39,049 bases of DNA from Clostridia bacterium (GCA_017453985.1 JAFTDT010000076.1:1-39049); one strand, 5' to 3'; counted from the first letter of the stretch, positions 1 to 8,207 are shown. Notes: a model not told the origin generated them from the sequence alone. Program-made: numbers and translations.

Positions 1-88
1 AATAGCGTCTTGAAATTCAAATCCGCTTGTGATATCGTTTACATTGTTTAAAAGATAATCTCACGGTTTACGGGGAGAAAGCTGGCAT

Positions 89-303
89 ATGGAACGCATA
101 GACAGCCGTGAAAATCCGAAAATAAAGGCGTTGTGCAGGCTTCTGCGCGACCGTGGAGCGCGCCGCGAGGCGGGCTTGTTCGTGTGCGAGGGCGCGGTCA
201 TGCTGGAGGAGGCGCGGCGGTGACCTCGCCCACAGTGCTGTGGCTGCGGCGCGTGTTATCCCGCTCAAGGAAGAGCATCTTACGCAAAAACATTGACAAT
301 TAG
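89..303 (+). pseudogene. Remnant of a TrmH/SpoU-family rRNA 2'-O-methyltransferase (N-terminus only)
   Basis: An ATG at 89 with an upstream GGGGAG opens 44 codons that stop at 221-223. The peptide (start MERIDSRENPKIKAL, then EGLFVCEGA-like AGLFVCEGAVMLEEA) matches the start of TrmH/SpoU-type rRNA methyltransferases, where the substrate-binding N-domain has SxxNPxIK and LFVcEGxxxleEA motifs. The expected continuation reads on in the next frame from about 220 (VTSPTVLW), so a small indel broke the frame, and that frame ends at 303. The SAM-binding SPOUT knot domain is missing, so no enzyme can be made. The family assignment rests on short motifs; pseudogene status is clear from the length. Confidence 0.6.
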
Positions 304-321
304 AAAGAAAAATGATATCAT
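293..321 (+). promoter_or_regulatory. Sigma-A type promoter for the MFS transporter
   Basis: TTGACA at 293-298 and TATCAT at 316-321 are separated by exactly 17 nt, in an AT-rich stretch about 45 nt upstream of the transporter start. The -35 box lies inside the last codons of the decayed methyltransferase frame. Confidence 0.7.
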
Positions 322-367
322 AAAATTGAAAATATACTGACTACCATGGTAGAGAGAAGGGATAGCC

Positions 368-1588
368 TTGAGCCGCAGCAATTCCCGCGCATCGGGCGCA
401 CGGAGCCTGATGCTTATATTTTTTGCCATCAACGCCGTGCTCAGTACCGGCGCCTGCTTTGTGCATCCGGTCACGCCGCGGCTGCTCATGGAGCTTGAAA
501 TGCCGGACTATATGTTCGGAGTGCTTAACGCCTGCACCAATCTGATGGTGTTTTTGCTTTCCCCGATGGTGGGCAAGCTCAACAGCGTCTTTTCCAGCAA
601 AAACGTGCTGGCTGTCGGCTGCTTCGGCTATTCGCTGTCGCAGCTCTGGTTCTGCAACGCCACCACCGAGCTGACGCTGATACTGGCGCGCCTGTGCGCG
701 GGCTGCATGTACGTTACGGTGCAGGTCTGTGCGCTGACCTACGTGGTCAACACCTCTGCGGAGGGCGAGCGCTCCGGCAATCTCTCCGTCCGCGCGGCGA
801 TCCAGAGCGCCTCCACGGCGTTCGGCTATTTCATCGGCGGGCTGCTGGGCGAGCTGGCGCTGCGCTATGCCTTTTACGCGCAGATCGCGGTGATGAGCAT
901 CGGCGGGCTGCTGGCGTTCCTGCTGCTGAAGCGCGACGCGGCGCCCGGCGGCATGCCGCTCGGCACGCTGCTGAAGCAGGCAAATCCCTTCGCCGTGTTC
1001 AGGCAGTGCGGCAGCTTTCTCGACCGCCGCATGGTGATCCTCTTTCTGGCGCTGACCTTCTCCAATCTGGCGGCGTCCATCTTCGACCAGAGCTTCAATT
1101 ATTATATAGCCAACGTGTTCCGGCTCGGCAGCTCGTGGAACGGCACGCTGCGCGCCATCACCGGCGTGACGGGGCTGGTGATGAACAGCACGCTGTGCCT
1201 GTGGATCGTGAAAAAGACCGATGTAAAGCGTTCTCTCACCATCGTCATGGGCGTGGGCTGCGGCGTGATGCTGGCGATGATCCTGATCGGCGCGCAAATA
1301 CCGCTGATGGCGCTGGACATAATGCTCAAGACCGTCGTCGCCATCAAGCTGCCGCTGGTGCAGGGCATTGTCGCCGACAGCGCCGACTCCTCGAACAGCA
1401 ATCTGGTGATGGGCTTTTACAATTCGGTCAACGCCTTCGGGCTGGCGCTCGGCTCGCTGATCGCGGGCTTTGCCTATAATATCTTCCCAAAGCTGGCGTT
1501 CATCGTCGGACTGTGCATATATCTGCCGGCGGTGGCGGGCATAGTGCTGTACCGCCGCGAGCTGGCGCGCCCGCAGGCGGATAAATAA
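368..1588 (+). CDS. Major facilitator superfamily (MFS) transporter
   Basis: This 406-residue, very hydrophobic protein has about 12 predicted membrane segments, the usual size and topology of an MFS permease. The first segment starts near residue 14 (LMLIFFAINAVLS). The loop between helices 2 and 3 (GKLNSVFSSKNVL) sits where MFS motif A is expected but is degenerate, and a longer cytoplasmic loop near residues 190-220 separates the two six-helix halves. Translation probably starts at TTG 368, since AGAAGGGAT lies 6 nt upstream and no earlier ATG fits. The substrate cannot be read from sequence; drug, sugar or metabolite efflux or uptake are all possible. It has its own promoter and appears monocistronic, with no clear terminator behind it. 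Confidence 0.85.
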   Translation: MSRSNSRASGARSLMLIFFAINAVLSTGACFVHPVTPRLLMELEMPDYMFGVLNACTNLMVFLLSPMVGKLNSVFSSKNVLAVGCFGYSLSQLWFCNATTELTLILARLCAGCMYVTVQVCALTYVVNTSAEGERSGNLSVRAAIQSASTAFGYFIGGLLGELALRYAFYAQIAVMSIGGLLAFLLLKRDAAPGGMPLGTLLKQANPFAVFRQCGSFLDRRMVILFLALTFSNLAASIFDQSFNYYIANVFRLGSSWNGTLRAITGVTGLVMNSTLCLWIVKKTDVKRSLTIVMGVGCGVMLAMILIGAQIPLMALDIMLKTVVAIKLPLVQGIVADSADSSNSNLVMGFYNSVNAFGLALGSLIAGFAYNIFPKLAFIVGLCIYLPAVAGIVLYRRELARPQADK

Positions 1589-1602
1589 GGAGCGCCCCGC
1601 AA

Positions 1603-1672
1603 GCCTTCCTCCTTGGCTCTCCCTCTGGGAGAACTGGCGTGCAGCGCCTGAGAGGGCAGCAACAGCGCCCTT
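1603..1672. repeat. Degenerate palindromic intergenic repeat (tentative)
   Basis: A stretch with CTCCCTCTGGGAG and a downstream GCCTGAGAGGGCAGC resembles the short REP-like palindromes scattered through genomes of gut Clostridia (a small-palindrome arm, then a CTGAGAGGG-type arm). Only one copy is visible here, so repeat status is inferred from memory of the pattern. The remainder of the 1589-1856 gap holds no convincing gene; a small GCCG/CGGC hairpin lies near 1783-1797. Confidence 0.3.
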
Positions 1673-1856
1673 CCCGCCGCACCGAGCCTCCGCCCGGACA
1701 CGGTTGACCGAAATCCAGCCCGGCTTGATCCTTTATTTTCCATGATTTTCCCCTTTCCGCCTTGCAAATCAGCCGAAATTTGCCGGCCGCAAAGCGGCAT
1801 GTAAATGTCTCCATGGATTTGGCAATAAATTTTTTAATAAAATTGCGAAAAAAATA

Positions 1857-1885
1857 TTGATTTATTTTGCAGAATGTGTTACAAA
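1857..1885 (+). promoter_or_regulatory. Candidate promoter for the dockerin/SLH gene pair
   Basis: TTGATT (1857-1862), a 17-nt spacer and TACAAA (1880-1885) lie in the AT-rich DNA just upstream of the structured leader. Transcription from here would give a 5' untranslated region of about 190 nt. The -10 box matches consensus at only 4 of 6 positions. Confidence 0.45.
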
Positions 1886-1908
1886 TAGATATGAACTACA
1901 ATAATGCC

Positions 1909-2046
1909 GATAACTGTGTTGGGGGTGCACGGCAGGCAGAAATTATGGCTCCGGCGGAGTGGGTGACACGCTTCCGGGGCGACAGTTGTCTTATTTGGGT
2001 GAGATCGACCGTCTCGGCGGTGATCGGCTTCGCGGGCTTGCCCGCG
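1909..2046 (+). promoter_or_regulatory. Structured 5' leader RNA upstream of the dockerin-like protein gene
   Basis: Three nested or consecutive stems can be read directly. An outer 9-bp stem pairs GATAACTGT (1909-1917) with ACAGTTGTC (1982-1990). It encloses a hairpin pairing GCTCCGG (1948-1954) with CCGGGGC (1974-1980), capped by GTG/CAC around a GGTGA loop. A second hairpin pairs GATC-ACCG (2003-2011) with CGGT-GATC (2018-2025). A third pairs CGCGGG (2031-2036) with CCCGCG (2041-2046) around CTTG, about 24 nt before the ribosome binding site, and lacks a U-tract. I do not recognise it as a known riboswitch class. A cis-regulatory role is inferred from structure and position. Confidence 0.5.
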
Positions 2047-2083
2047 GCAGAAAGAAAATAAATAATATGAAAGGATGGAAACT

Positions 2084-5000
2084 ATGAAAAAATTACTCAG
2101 CATGCTGCTGGCAGTAGCAATGGTACTGTCGCTGTGCGTGAACGTATTCGCTGTTAAGCAGAGCGAATACACTGAGACGGATGTTCTTGATATCAACGGC
2201 ATGAATACCGACGTCAAGGTCGTCCTCTTCGATTCCGACCAGAAGAGTCAGGATTACAGGGTCGAAAAGCTCTCCCGCGACCCCAGAGGCTTTCCGACCT
2301 TGACCCAGGCGCAGAAGGACGCCGGCTATGCCTACTATACGGCCTACCTCGCCGGCAGGATTGCTTGGTCGAGCAAGACCCCGACCCGCCGCATTGCGGG
2401 CGGCGGCTTGGTCGTTACGGTAAAGCCGTCGGTGGTGACCGGCTTGGCTCCCTACAATGCCTATGGAACCCAGACTGCTCAGCAAGTCATGGCGGCTAAC
2501 GTAAAGACAACCTCGTTCAGTCAAATAGCACTTAACACTGCGAATCAGGTGTATCAGTATACTCCCGGCAGCAACATGGAGAATGAAGAGACGCAGAAGA
2601 TTTACAAATTCCGCAATGGCTTTTTTGTTGCTGCGAATGAGGTCAATAATTACATGACCGACGAGGCGGGCAACTATTATTATGAGATAGAGCTTGAGGT
2701 GGCGAACCTGCTGGGCAAGCCCGGCGATCAGTTCCAGATAGTGGTTGATCTGTTTGTGGATACTGACGGAAAAGCAAGTGCAAGCTTTGTTCCGACGGAT
2801 GTGGCAACAGAAGTCAACCGTTATTGGGGAACGACTCCCGCCACCGTCACAATCCCCACGAAGGTCAGCTTTGACCTCAACGGCGGTACCGGCACCGTGC
2901 CTGCCGACGTCGATGATCTCGGCAAGGGCGACAAGATTGCGATGCCTCCGGTCGGCGACCGCACCAAGCCGAATGCCGTGCTGGTCGGCTGGAGCAAGGA
3001 GCAGAAGACCTCGCTGATCACCGACAGGAGCCAGCTCCCCGCCGACATGGGACCAGTAGGCGGCGAATACACCCTCACCGATCCGACCGTGCAGAAGCTC
3101 TATGCGGTCTGGGCGGAGCATAAGCTTCCCGATCCCGTGGACGACGAGGGCGATCCCATCCCCACCCCCGACTATGCCAAGGTCATTGTCAACTTCGAGC
3201 TGGACGGCGGCGAAGGCGGCAAGTGGAAGGTTCCGGATGGCACCACCAAGCAGGTCGTGCTTGTCTCTGACGACAGCGGAAACGCCAAGCTCCAGAGCAC
3301 CGACATCCCCAGCGTTGCTGAGAGCAACATCGTGCGCGGCTTGAAGAGGCTGACGACAGGTAAGTGGTCTCTGTCCCCCGCCACGGCGACTCCGCAGACA
3401 CCCAACACCACCGATAACCTCACCACGACCGTCAAGACCTATAATTATAAGTATACTCTTGACGCCAAGGGCGTGACCTACGGTTACTATAACGGAGAGA
3501 CCGGAGCGCGCATCGAGCTCGACCCGAACAATCCCAGCAACCCGGATCCGAGCACGGCTCCGACGCTCAACACGCCTGTCTACGGAACCGACGGCAAGAC
3601 CTACATAGTCACGGATATCGCTTCGACTCCCGATGATGATAACGAGGTCAAGGTCACGACATATCCGTCCACCGACGGCAAATATCCCGATTTCTTCCTC
3701 AAAGAGGTTACCTTTAAGATCAGAAACGGCTACTGGAACGGCAGCAATGACGCTGACAAGACGGAAAAGGTTCCTGTCATGCAGGGCGGTAAGTATGTCG
3801 TGGGCACCGACGGCAAGCCGGCGGGCACGATCGACTGGAATGAGTTCAGCACCAAGATTCCGAGCACTACCGGCGCAGCGCCCAAGAAGGGCTCCAAGGC
3901 AGGCACCGGCGTGTGGATCGATCCCAAGCCGATCCAGAGCGTTGTCACCACCTACGGATATAACGACGAAGCCGTGTTCACCTTCTCCTTCAGCAATTAC
4001 GTGTATATCGACGGCGATACCGGCAACGAGATCCCCGTAAATCCCAACGATCCGCGCAACCCCTCCGATCCCAAGCCGGGCGACAAGATCATTGACCTCG
4101 GAGGCAACAACTACATCGTTGGTGAGGTGCCGACCGATCCCACGACTCCGGGCGGTCCCATCGAGGTCATTTCTTATCTTGATGACGACAAGGATGGCGT
4201 TCCGGATCAGTTCGAGGTCAACATCACCTTCCATATCGATAACGGCTACTGGTCCGGCACCGATGCCGCCGACAAGAAGCTTCCTGTTATCGGCATCAAG
4301 TACAATGATGGCTACAAGTGGGACGAGGTGAACAATCGCCCCATGGGTCAGGCGACCTACACCGTGCAGGATACGACCAATGTGCGTCCGGACAGCGCGC
4401 ATGACCTGCCCGGCGACTGGGTTTCCTCCGATCCCGCCTCTTTCGGCAAGCCCACCGGCACGATCCTCGGCTCTGACGTGACTGGCAAGGGACCATACGA
4501 CGTCACCTTCTTCTTTGACTTCGAGAGCAAGGACATCAAGCTCACCGACGAAGGAGGTCTTGATATCAGCGTTCTCAAGGTCCTGCGTCCGGTCGGCAAT
4601 AGTCATGCTGATACCAATGAGCCTCTGACCGAGGGTTACGATCCGCGCATCACCAGCCGTACTGTTTATGTCAAGCTGGGCGATGATTATGCTGCGGGCG
4701 ATGCGGCTAACGTGACCAGAGTCAACGGCATACTCGAAAAGGCGACCTACCAGCGCTACACCAGAAACGGCTGGGAGGATGTCAGCAAGACCGATATCAC
4801 CAAGTACATGGATAAGCTCGAGGCAAAGATCGACAGCGGCAAGATCGGCGTCACCTTCACCTCCAAGGCTGTTGGCGTCATCAAGGTCACCTTCGAAAAC
4901 GGATCCGAGTTTGCCTTTGTCACCCCCGGTGATATCAATCTCGACGGCTTCATGAATGACAACGACTGGATCAACATCATGCGTTGGAGGCTGATAGGCA

Positions 5001-5185
5001 CTACTGCTGATGATGTGTTGCCCACGGACAGCATGTTCACCAACTTTAAGGTCAATAATGAGAGCTACAATCTGTGGATGCTGATGGGCGATATGAAGAC
5101 CACCGACGTTGTCGGCGAAAATACCAAGGTCAACGACAACGACTGGATCATCATCATGAGGCTGAGGCTGCAGGCGTGGAAATAA
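2084..5185 (+). CDS. Large secreted multidomain protein with dockerin-like C-terminus
   Basis: The predicted 1033-residue protein has a signal peptide (MKKLL, hydrophobic core, cleavage after VFA at about 23). Residues about 29-240 form an unrecognised domain shared with the next gene (GYAYY.AY...RIAW, GGGLV.T.KPS, NMENEE, NLL.K.GDQF). Residues 260-343 resemble an InlB-type/Listeria-Bacteroides repeat (FDLNGGTG ... KLYAVWA). Residues about 367-815 hold tandem modules of roughly 175 residues (FKIRNGYW / FHIDNGYW; DGDTGNEIPVNPNDP / NGETGARIELDPNNP), including an acidic DDDKDGVPD loop. The C-terminus carries a dockerin-like EF-hand loop at 950-961 (D,N,D,G,N,D at loop positions 1,3,5,6,9,12) and a degenerate second copy ending in DWIIIMRLRLQAWK. 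ATG 2084 is preferred over ATG 2075, which overlaps the AAAGGA ribosome binding site. No catalytic domain is recognisable, so an adhesion or scaffold role is only inferred. Confidence 0.85.
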   Translation: MKKLLSMLLAVAMVLSLCVNVFAVKQSEYTETDVLDINGMNTDVKVVLFDSDQKSQDYRVEKLSRDPRGFPTLTQAQKDAGYAYYTAYLAGRIAWSSKTPTRRIAGGGLVVTVKPSVVTGLAPYNAYGTQTAQQVMAANVKTTSFSQIALNTANQVYQYTPGSNMENEETQKIYKFRNGFFVAANEVNNYMTDEAGNYYYEIELEVANLLGKPGDQFQIVVDLFVDTDGKASASFVPTDVATEVNRYWGTTPATVTIPTKVSFDLNGGTGTVPADVDDLGKGDKIAMPPVGDRTKPNAVLVGWSKEQKTSLITDRSQLPADMGPVGGEYTLTDPTVQKLYAVWAEHKLPDPVDDEGDPIPTPDYAKVIVNFELDGGEGGKWKVPDGTTKQVVLVSDDSGNAKLQSTDIPSVAESNIVRGLKRLTTGKWSLSPATATPQTPNTTDNLTTTVKTYNYKYTLDAKGVTYGYYNGETGARIELDPNNPSNPDPSTAPTLNTPVYGTDGKTYIVTDIASTPDDDNEVKVTTYPSTDGKYPDFFLKEVTFKIRNGYWNGSNDADKTEKVPVMQGGKYVVGTDGKPAGTIDWNEFSTKIPSTTGAAPKKGSKAGTGVWIDPKPIQSVVTTYGYNDEAVFTFSFSNYVYIDGDTGNEIPVNPNDPRNPSDPKPGDKIIDLGGNNYIVGEVPTDPTTPGGPIEVISYLDDDKDGVPDQFEVNITFHIDNGYWSGTDAADKKLPVIGIKYNDGYKWDEVNNRPMGQATYTVQDTTNVRPDSAHDLPGDWVSSDPASFGKPTGTILGSDVTGKGPYDVTFFFDFESKDIKLTDEGGLDISVLKVLRPVGNSHADTNEPLTEGYDPRITSRTVYVKLGDDYAAGDAANVTRVNGILEKATYQRYTRNGWEDVSKTDITKYMDKLEAKIDSGKIGVTFTSKAVGVIKVTFENGSEFAFVTPGDINLDGFMNDNDWINIMRWRLIGTTADDVLPTDSMFTNFKVNNESYNLWMLMGDMKTTDVVGENTKVNDNDWIIIMRLRLQAWK

Positions 5186-5218
5186 GCGTGCAGAAGCTCC
5201 TATAAACTTTGGCAGTAT

Positions 5219-5247
5219 GTCATCCGCGGATGTCCTCCGCGGATGAC
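5219..5247 (+). other. Perfect 12-bp intercistronic hairpin
   Basis: GTCATCCGCGGA (5219-5230) pairs perfectly with TCCGCGGATGAC (5236-5247) around a 5-nt loop, between the dockerin-like gene and the SLH gene. No U-tract follows, so it is a poor intrinsic terminator; an mRNA-stability or partial-termination element between the two cistrons is plausible. Confidence 0.6.
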
Positions 5248-5298
5248 GTAAAGCAAATAAATTATTCAAATCTATGGAACAATGAAAGGAATGGTACG

Positions 5299-8040
5299 AT
5301 GAAGAAAAAACTCAGTTTGCTTCTTGCGTTTGTCATGGTGCTTTCGCTTTCCCTCACCTCCGTTTTTGCGGATGCGAGCCTGAAAGATGATTACACGGAA
5401 ACGCAGGAACTCGGCACGGCAGAAATCAAAGTTATTACCTTCAAGACAAATGTAGAAACGGATGTTGAGAAGGGGAGCAAGCCGAGAGGCTGGGCGGATC
5501 CTGCTGAAGGATATGCGTATTATAATGCGTATGTTGGTATCCGCATAGCCTGGGATGGCAAGACTGCGGACCGGAGATGGGGTGGAGGCGGACTGGTCTT
5601 CACGATCAAGCCCTCGCTCAAAAATGATAAGACTCCGGCATACATTAGTCAGGATAATATGGTAAACAGTGTGTCTGTTGTGGCTGGCGGAGATGCTTCT
5701 ATTCTTACGGGAAGTAATGCTGTTAAGAACTATGTCGCAAAGACCAACATGGAGAATGAAGAGGCGAACAATATCTTCAAGTTCCGATCTGGCGCGATGG
5801 CTGAGGCCGGAGCTGTTGTCAAGACGGATGAGAAGGGGAATAAGTATTACCATTTTGAGCTGCAATTCTCAAATCTGCTTGCAAAGGAAGGCGATCAGTT
5901 CCCCCTCCTTGTTGAGGCGTTTATCGACGACAAGGGCGATGTTGGCGCCAGTTGGCTCCCCACCACCCTCACCGATCCGGCAGTGCAGGTAGCTGCTGTC
6001 GAGGGTCTCATCGTTATCCCGGGTGAGGCTTCGGGTGGAGATACTTCTGCCGATTCCGTCAGCGCCGGTCCCATCACCGCCAAGAAGGACGAGGCGATCA
6101 CTCCGATCACTGCCACTCAGACCGGCGGCACCGAGGGCGGCGAATGGTCTGCGACCGGTCTGCCCGAGGGCGTAACGATCGATCCGGTTAGCGGCGTGAT
6201 TTCCGGTACTCCCACCGGCACGACCCCCAGCGGAACGTATAAAGTTACTTACACCGTAGGCGGTATGGCGACTCAGTCCCCGGCATACAACTGGACTGTT
6301 GAGCAGCCCACCTCCGTAAAGCCGGTCATCAAGCCGGTTGGCAAGATAGAGCAGACCACGGAAGATGAAGTCAACGTTCAGCTTGAGCTGGAAGAAGGCA
6401 AGACGGGCGGCACATGGGGATTCGATGGTCTCCCCGGCGGACTGGTTATTGACACCACCAAAGGCACGATCACCGGCAAGCCGAATGCTGCGGGCGACGG
6501 CAAGATCACTGTCAGATACACCGATCCGGACGGCAATGCGGCTGATCCGATAGAGATCGAGTATTCGATCACCGTTCCCGCCACCGATCCCACCCTCGCT
6601 TATGATGCGAAGGATGTCAAGCTCGGCGAGGCTGTCACGCTCACTCCGACCACGACGAACCTTGGCGACAGCCTCACTTACACGGCGGAAGGTCTTCCCA
6701 CGTGGCTGACGCTGAATGCGGACGGCACCATCACCGGCACCGCTCCCGACGCTGAGGAGAATGTCAGCTTCACCGTGACTGTTACGGATCAGGTTGGCGA
6801 GTCTGCTACGACTACCGTCACCTTCAAGGTATACGATCCTGACAAGGAGACCGAGCCGACCTCCGTCACCGCCGGCAACATCACCGGTTATGTCGGTGAG
6901 AACATCACGCCTGTCACTGCGAGTCAGCAGGGCGGCACTTCGGGCGGTAAGTACAAGATCGAGGGCACTCTGCCTGTGGGTCTGACCCTCAATGAGGATA
7001 CCGGCGTTATCAGCGGCAAGGTCGATGCTCCTTACGAGGGCACCTACAAGGTGAGCTACACGACTCACAAGGGCACCTACACCAAGGAGTCTGTCGAGTA
7101 CACCATCAAGATCACCGAGAGACCTGTCAATCCGTACGGACCGGATGACAACTTCTCCAGTACCTACACGCTGACCTATGAGACCAACGGCGGCAACAAC
7201 ATCGGCAGCGAGAGATTTAAGAGGGGCAGCGTTGTTACCCTGACTAAGATCCCGGTACGCGCCGGCTACACCTTCGACGGCTGGTACAGCGATGCTGATC
7301 TGAAGAACAAGATCGAGAAGATCGAGATGGACGGCAACAAGACCGTTTACGCCGGCTGGAAGAAGACCGAGACCCCCGATGTGTTTGATGCTGAGCACTT
7401 TGCTTACATCCTCGGTTATCCGGATGGCACTGTTCGTCCGAAGAACAACATCACCCGCGCCGAGGTTGCGACCATCTTCTACCGTCTGCTGAGCGAGCAG
7501 GTCCGCAATGAGAATACGACTGCGACCAACAGCTTCAGCGATGTAAATAACGGCGATTGGTTCAACGTGGCTGTCTCCACCATGGCTAAGATGGGCATCA
7601 TCAACGGCTATGAGGATGGCACCTTCCGTCCGCAGGAGAACATCACCAGAGCTGAGTTTGCGGCTATCGCTTCTCGCTTTGACACCAAGAATACTGCCGT
7701 ACCGAATGCTGACTTTGCCGATATCGAAGGCCACTGGGGCAAGATCGAGATCAGCAAGGCTGCTATGAACGGCTGGATCACCGGCGATCCCACCGGCAAC
7801 TTCCGTCCGAATGACAAGCTGACCCGCGCTGAGGCGATGGCTATCATCAACCGCGTCCTCAACCGCGTCGTTGAGTCCGAGGAAGCTTTCCTGCCGGGCA
7901 TGAAGACTTGGTCTGACAATGCTGACAAGACTATGTGGTACTATCTGGATGTCCAGGAAGCGACCAACGGCCACAAGCACGAGGTCGATGAGAACGGCGT
8001 CGAGAAGTGGATCGAGCTGCTCCCGAACCGCACCTGGTAA
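5299..8040 (+). CDS. Cell-surface protein with Ig-like repeats and three SLH domains
   Basis: The predicted 913-residue protein has a signal peptide (MKKKLSLLLAFVMV, cleavage after VFA at 24). Residues about 30-225 are the domain shared with the upstream protein. Four Ig/cadherin-like 'He_PIG' repeats lie at about 250-335, 340-426, 430-512 and 520-607, recognisable by GLP.G(V/L).(I/L)....G.I(S/T)G.P. An InlB-type repeat is at 621-688 (YETNGGN, AGYTFDGWYSD, VYAGW). Three SLH repeats at about 695-735, 745-793 and 805-855 carry the ITRAE/LTRAE signatures and should bind pyruvylated secondary cell-wall polymer. ATG 5299 follows GAAAGGAATGG and gives a proper signal peptide, unlike a start 90 nt upstream. 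SLH anchoring is established for the family; the ligand of the shared N-terminal domain is unknown. Confidence 0.9.
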   Translation: MKKKLSLLLAFVMVLSLSLTSVFADASLKDDYTETQELGTAEIKVITFKTNVETDVEKGSKPRGWADPAEGYAYYNAYVGIRIAWDGKTADRRWGGGGLVFTIKPSLKNDKTPAYISQDNMVNSVSVVAGGDASILTGSNAVKNYVAKTNMENEEANNIFKFRSGAMAEAGAVVKTDEKGNKYYHFELQFSNLLAKEGDQFPLLVEAFIDDKGDVGASWLPTTLTDPAVQVAAVEGLIVIPGEASGGDTSADSVSAGPITAKKDEAITPITATQTGGTEGGEWSATGLPEGVTIDPVSGVISGTPTGTTPSGTYKVTYTVGGMATQSPAYNWTVEQPTSVKPVIKPVGKIEQTTEDEVNVQLELEEGKTGGTWGFDGLPGGLVIDTTKGTITGKPNAAGDGKITVRYTDPDGNAADPIEIEYSITVPATDPTLAYDAKDVKLGEAVTLTPTTTNLGDSLTYTAEGLPTWLTLNADGTITGTAPDAEENVSFTVTVTDQVGESATTTVTFKVYDPDKETEPTSVTAGNITGYVGENITPVTASQQGGTSGGKYKIEGTLPVGLTLNEDTGVISGKVDAPYEGTYKVSYTTHKGTYTKESVEYTIKITERPVNPYGPDDNFSSTYTLTYETNGGNNIGSERFKRGSVVTLTKIPVRAGYTFDGWYSDADLKNKIEKIEMDGNKTVYAGWKKTETPDVFDAEHFAYILGYPDGTVRPKNNITRAEVATIFYRLLSEQVRNENTTATNSFSDVNNGDWFNVAVSTMAKMGIINGYEDGTFRPQENITRAEFAAIASRFDTKNTAVPNADFADIEGHWGKIEISKAAMNGWITGDPTGNFRPNDKLTRAEAMAIINRVLNRVVESEEAFLPGMKTWSDNADKTMWYYLDVQEATNGHKHEVDENGVEKWIELLPNRTW

Positions 8041-8105
8041 GAACTGATTTATCTCAGTTACTGATCAAAGCGGCTGAAAAGCAGCACAAAAGCTGAATAA
8101 GCACT

Positions 8106-8141
8106 GCGAGCCTGACGGGTTTCCCGTCAGGCTCGCTTTTT
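8106..8141 (+). terminator. Rho-independent terminator of the dockerin/SLH unit
   Basis: A perfect 14-bp stem, GCGAGCCTGACGGG (8106-8119) with CCCGTCAGGCTCGC (8123-8136), has a TTT loop and is followed by TTTTT. Confidence 0.95.
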
Positions 8142-8166
8142 ATGCTCAGGGCTTGCATCTCGCAGC

Positions 8167-8207
8167 AAAAAAAGCCTCGGCGCGAATTTCTCATTCGCGC
8201 CGAGGCT
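8167..8207 (-). terminator. Rho-independent terminator of the hisS-aspS unit
   Basis: A perfect 15-bp stem pairs AGCCTCGGCGCGAAT (8173-8187) with its complement at 8193-8207. On the minus strand the stem is followed by seven T residues, 19 nt beyond the aspS stop. It faces the plus-strand terminator of the surface-protein unit. Confidence 0.95.

Noticed and set aside
1909-2046. Assignment of the leader to a known riboswitch class (cyclic-di-GMP, cobalamin, THF)
   Set aside because: The conserved cores of those classes, as I know them, are not present; only general structure is supported.
5219-5247. Calling the 12-bp hairpin an intrinsic terminator
   Set aside because: The sequence after the stem is GTAAAGCAAA, with no U-tract; termination there would be weak at best.
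2093-5269. Open frame of about 1058 codons on the minus strand opposite the dockerin-like gene
   Set aside because: It is an antisense shadow: no signal peptide or recognisable motif, no ribosome binding site, and the plus-strand frame has clear domains, signal peptide and start.
5869-7980. Open frame of about 703 codons on the minus strand opposite the SLH gene
   Set aside because: It is produced by the codon bias of the plus-strand gene, which has unmistakable SLH and Ig-like repeats; the antisense product is low-complexity and unrecognisable.
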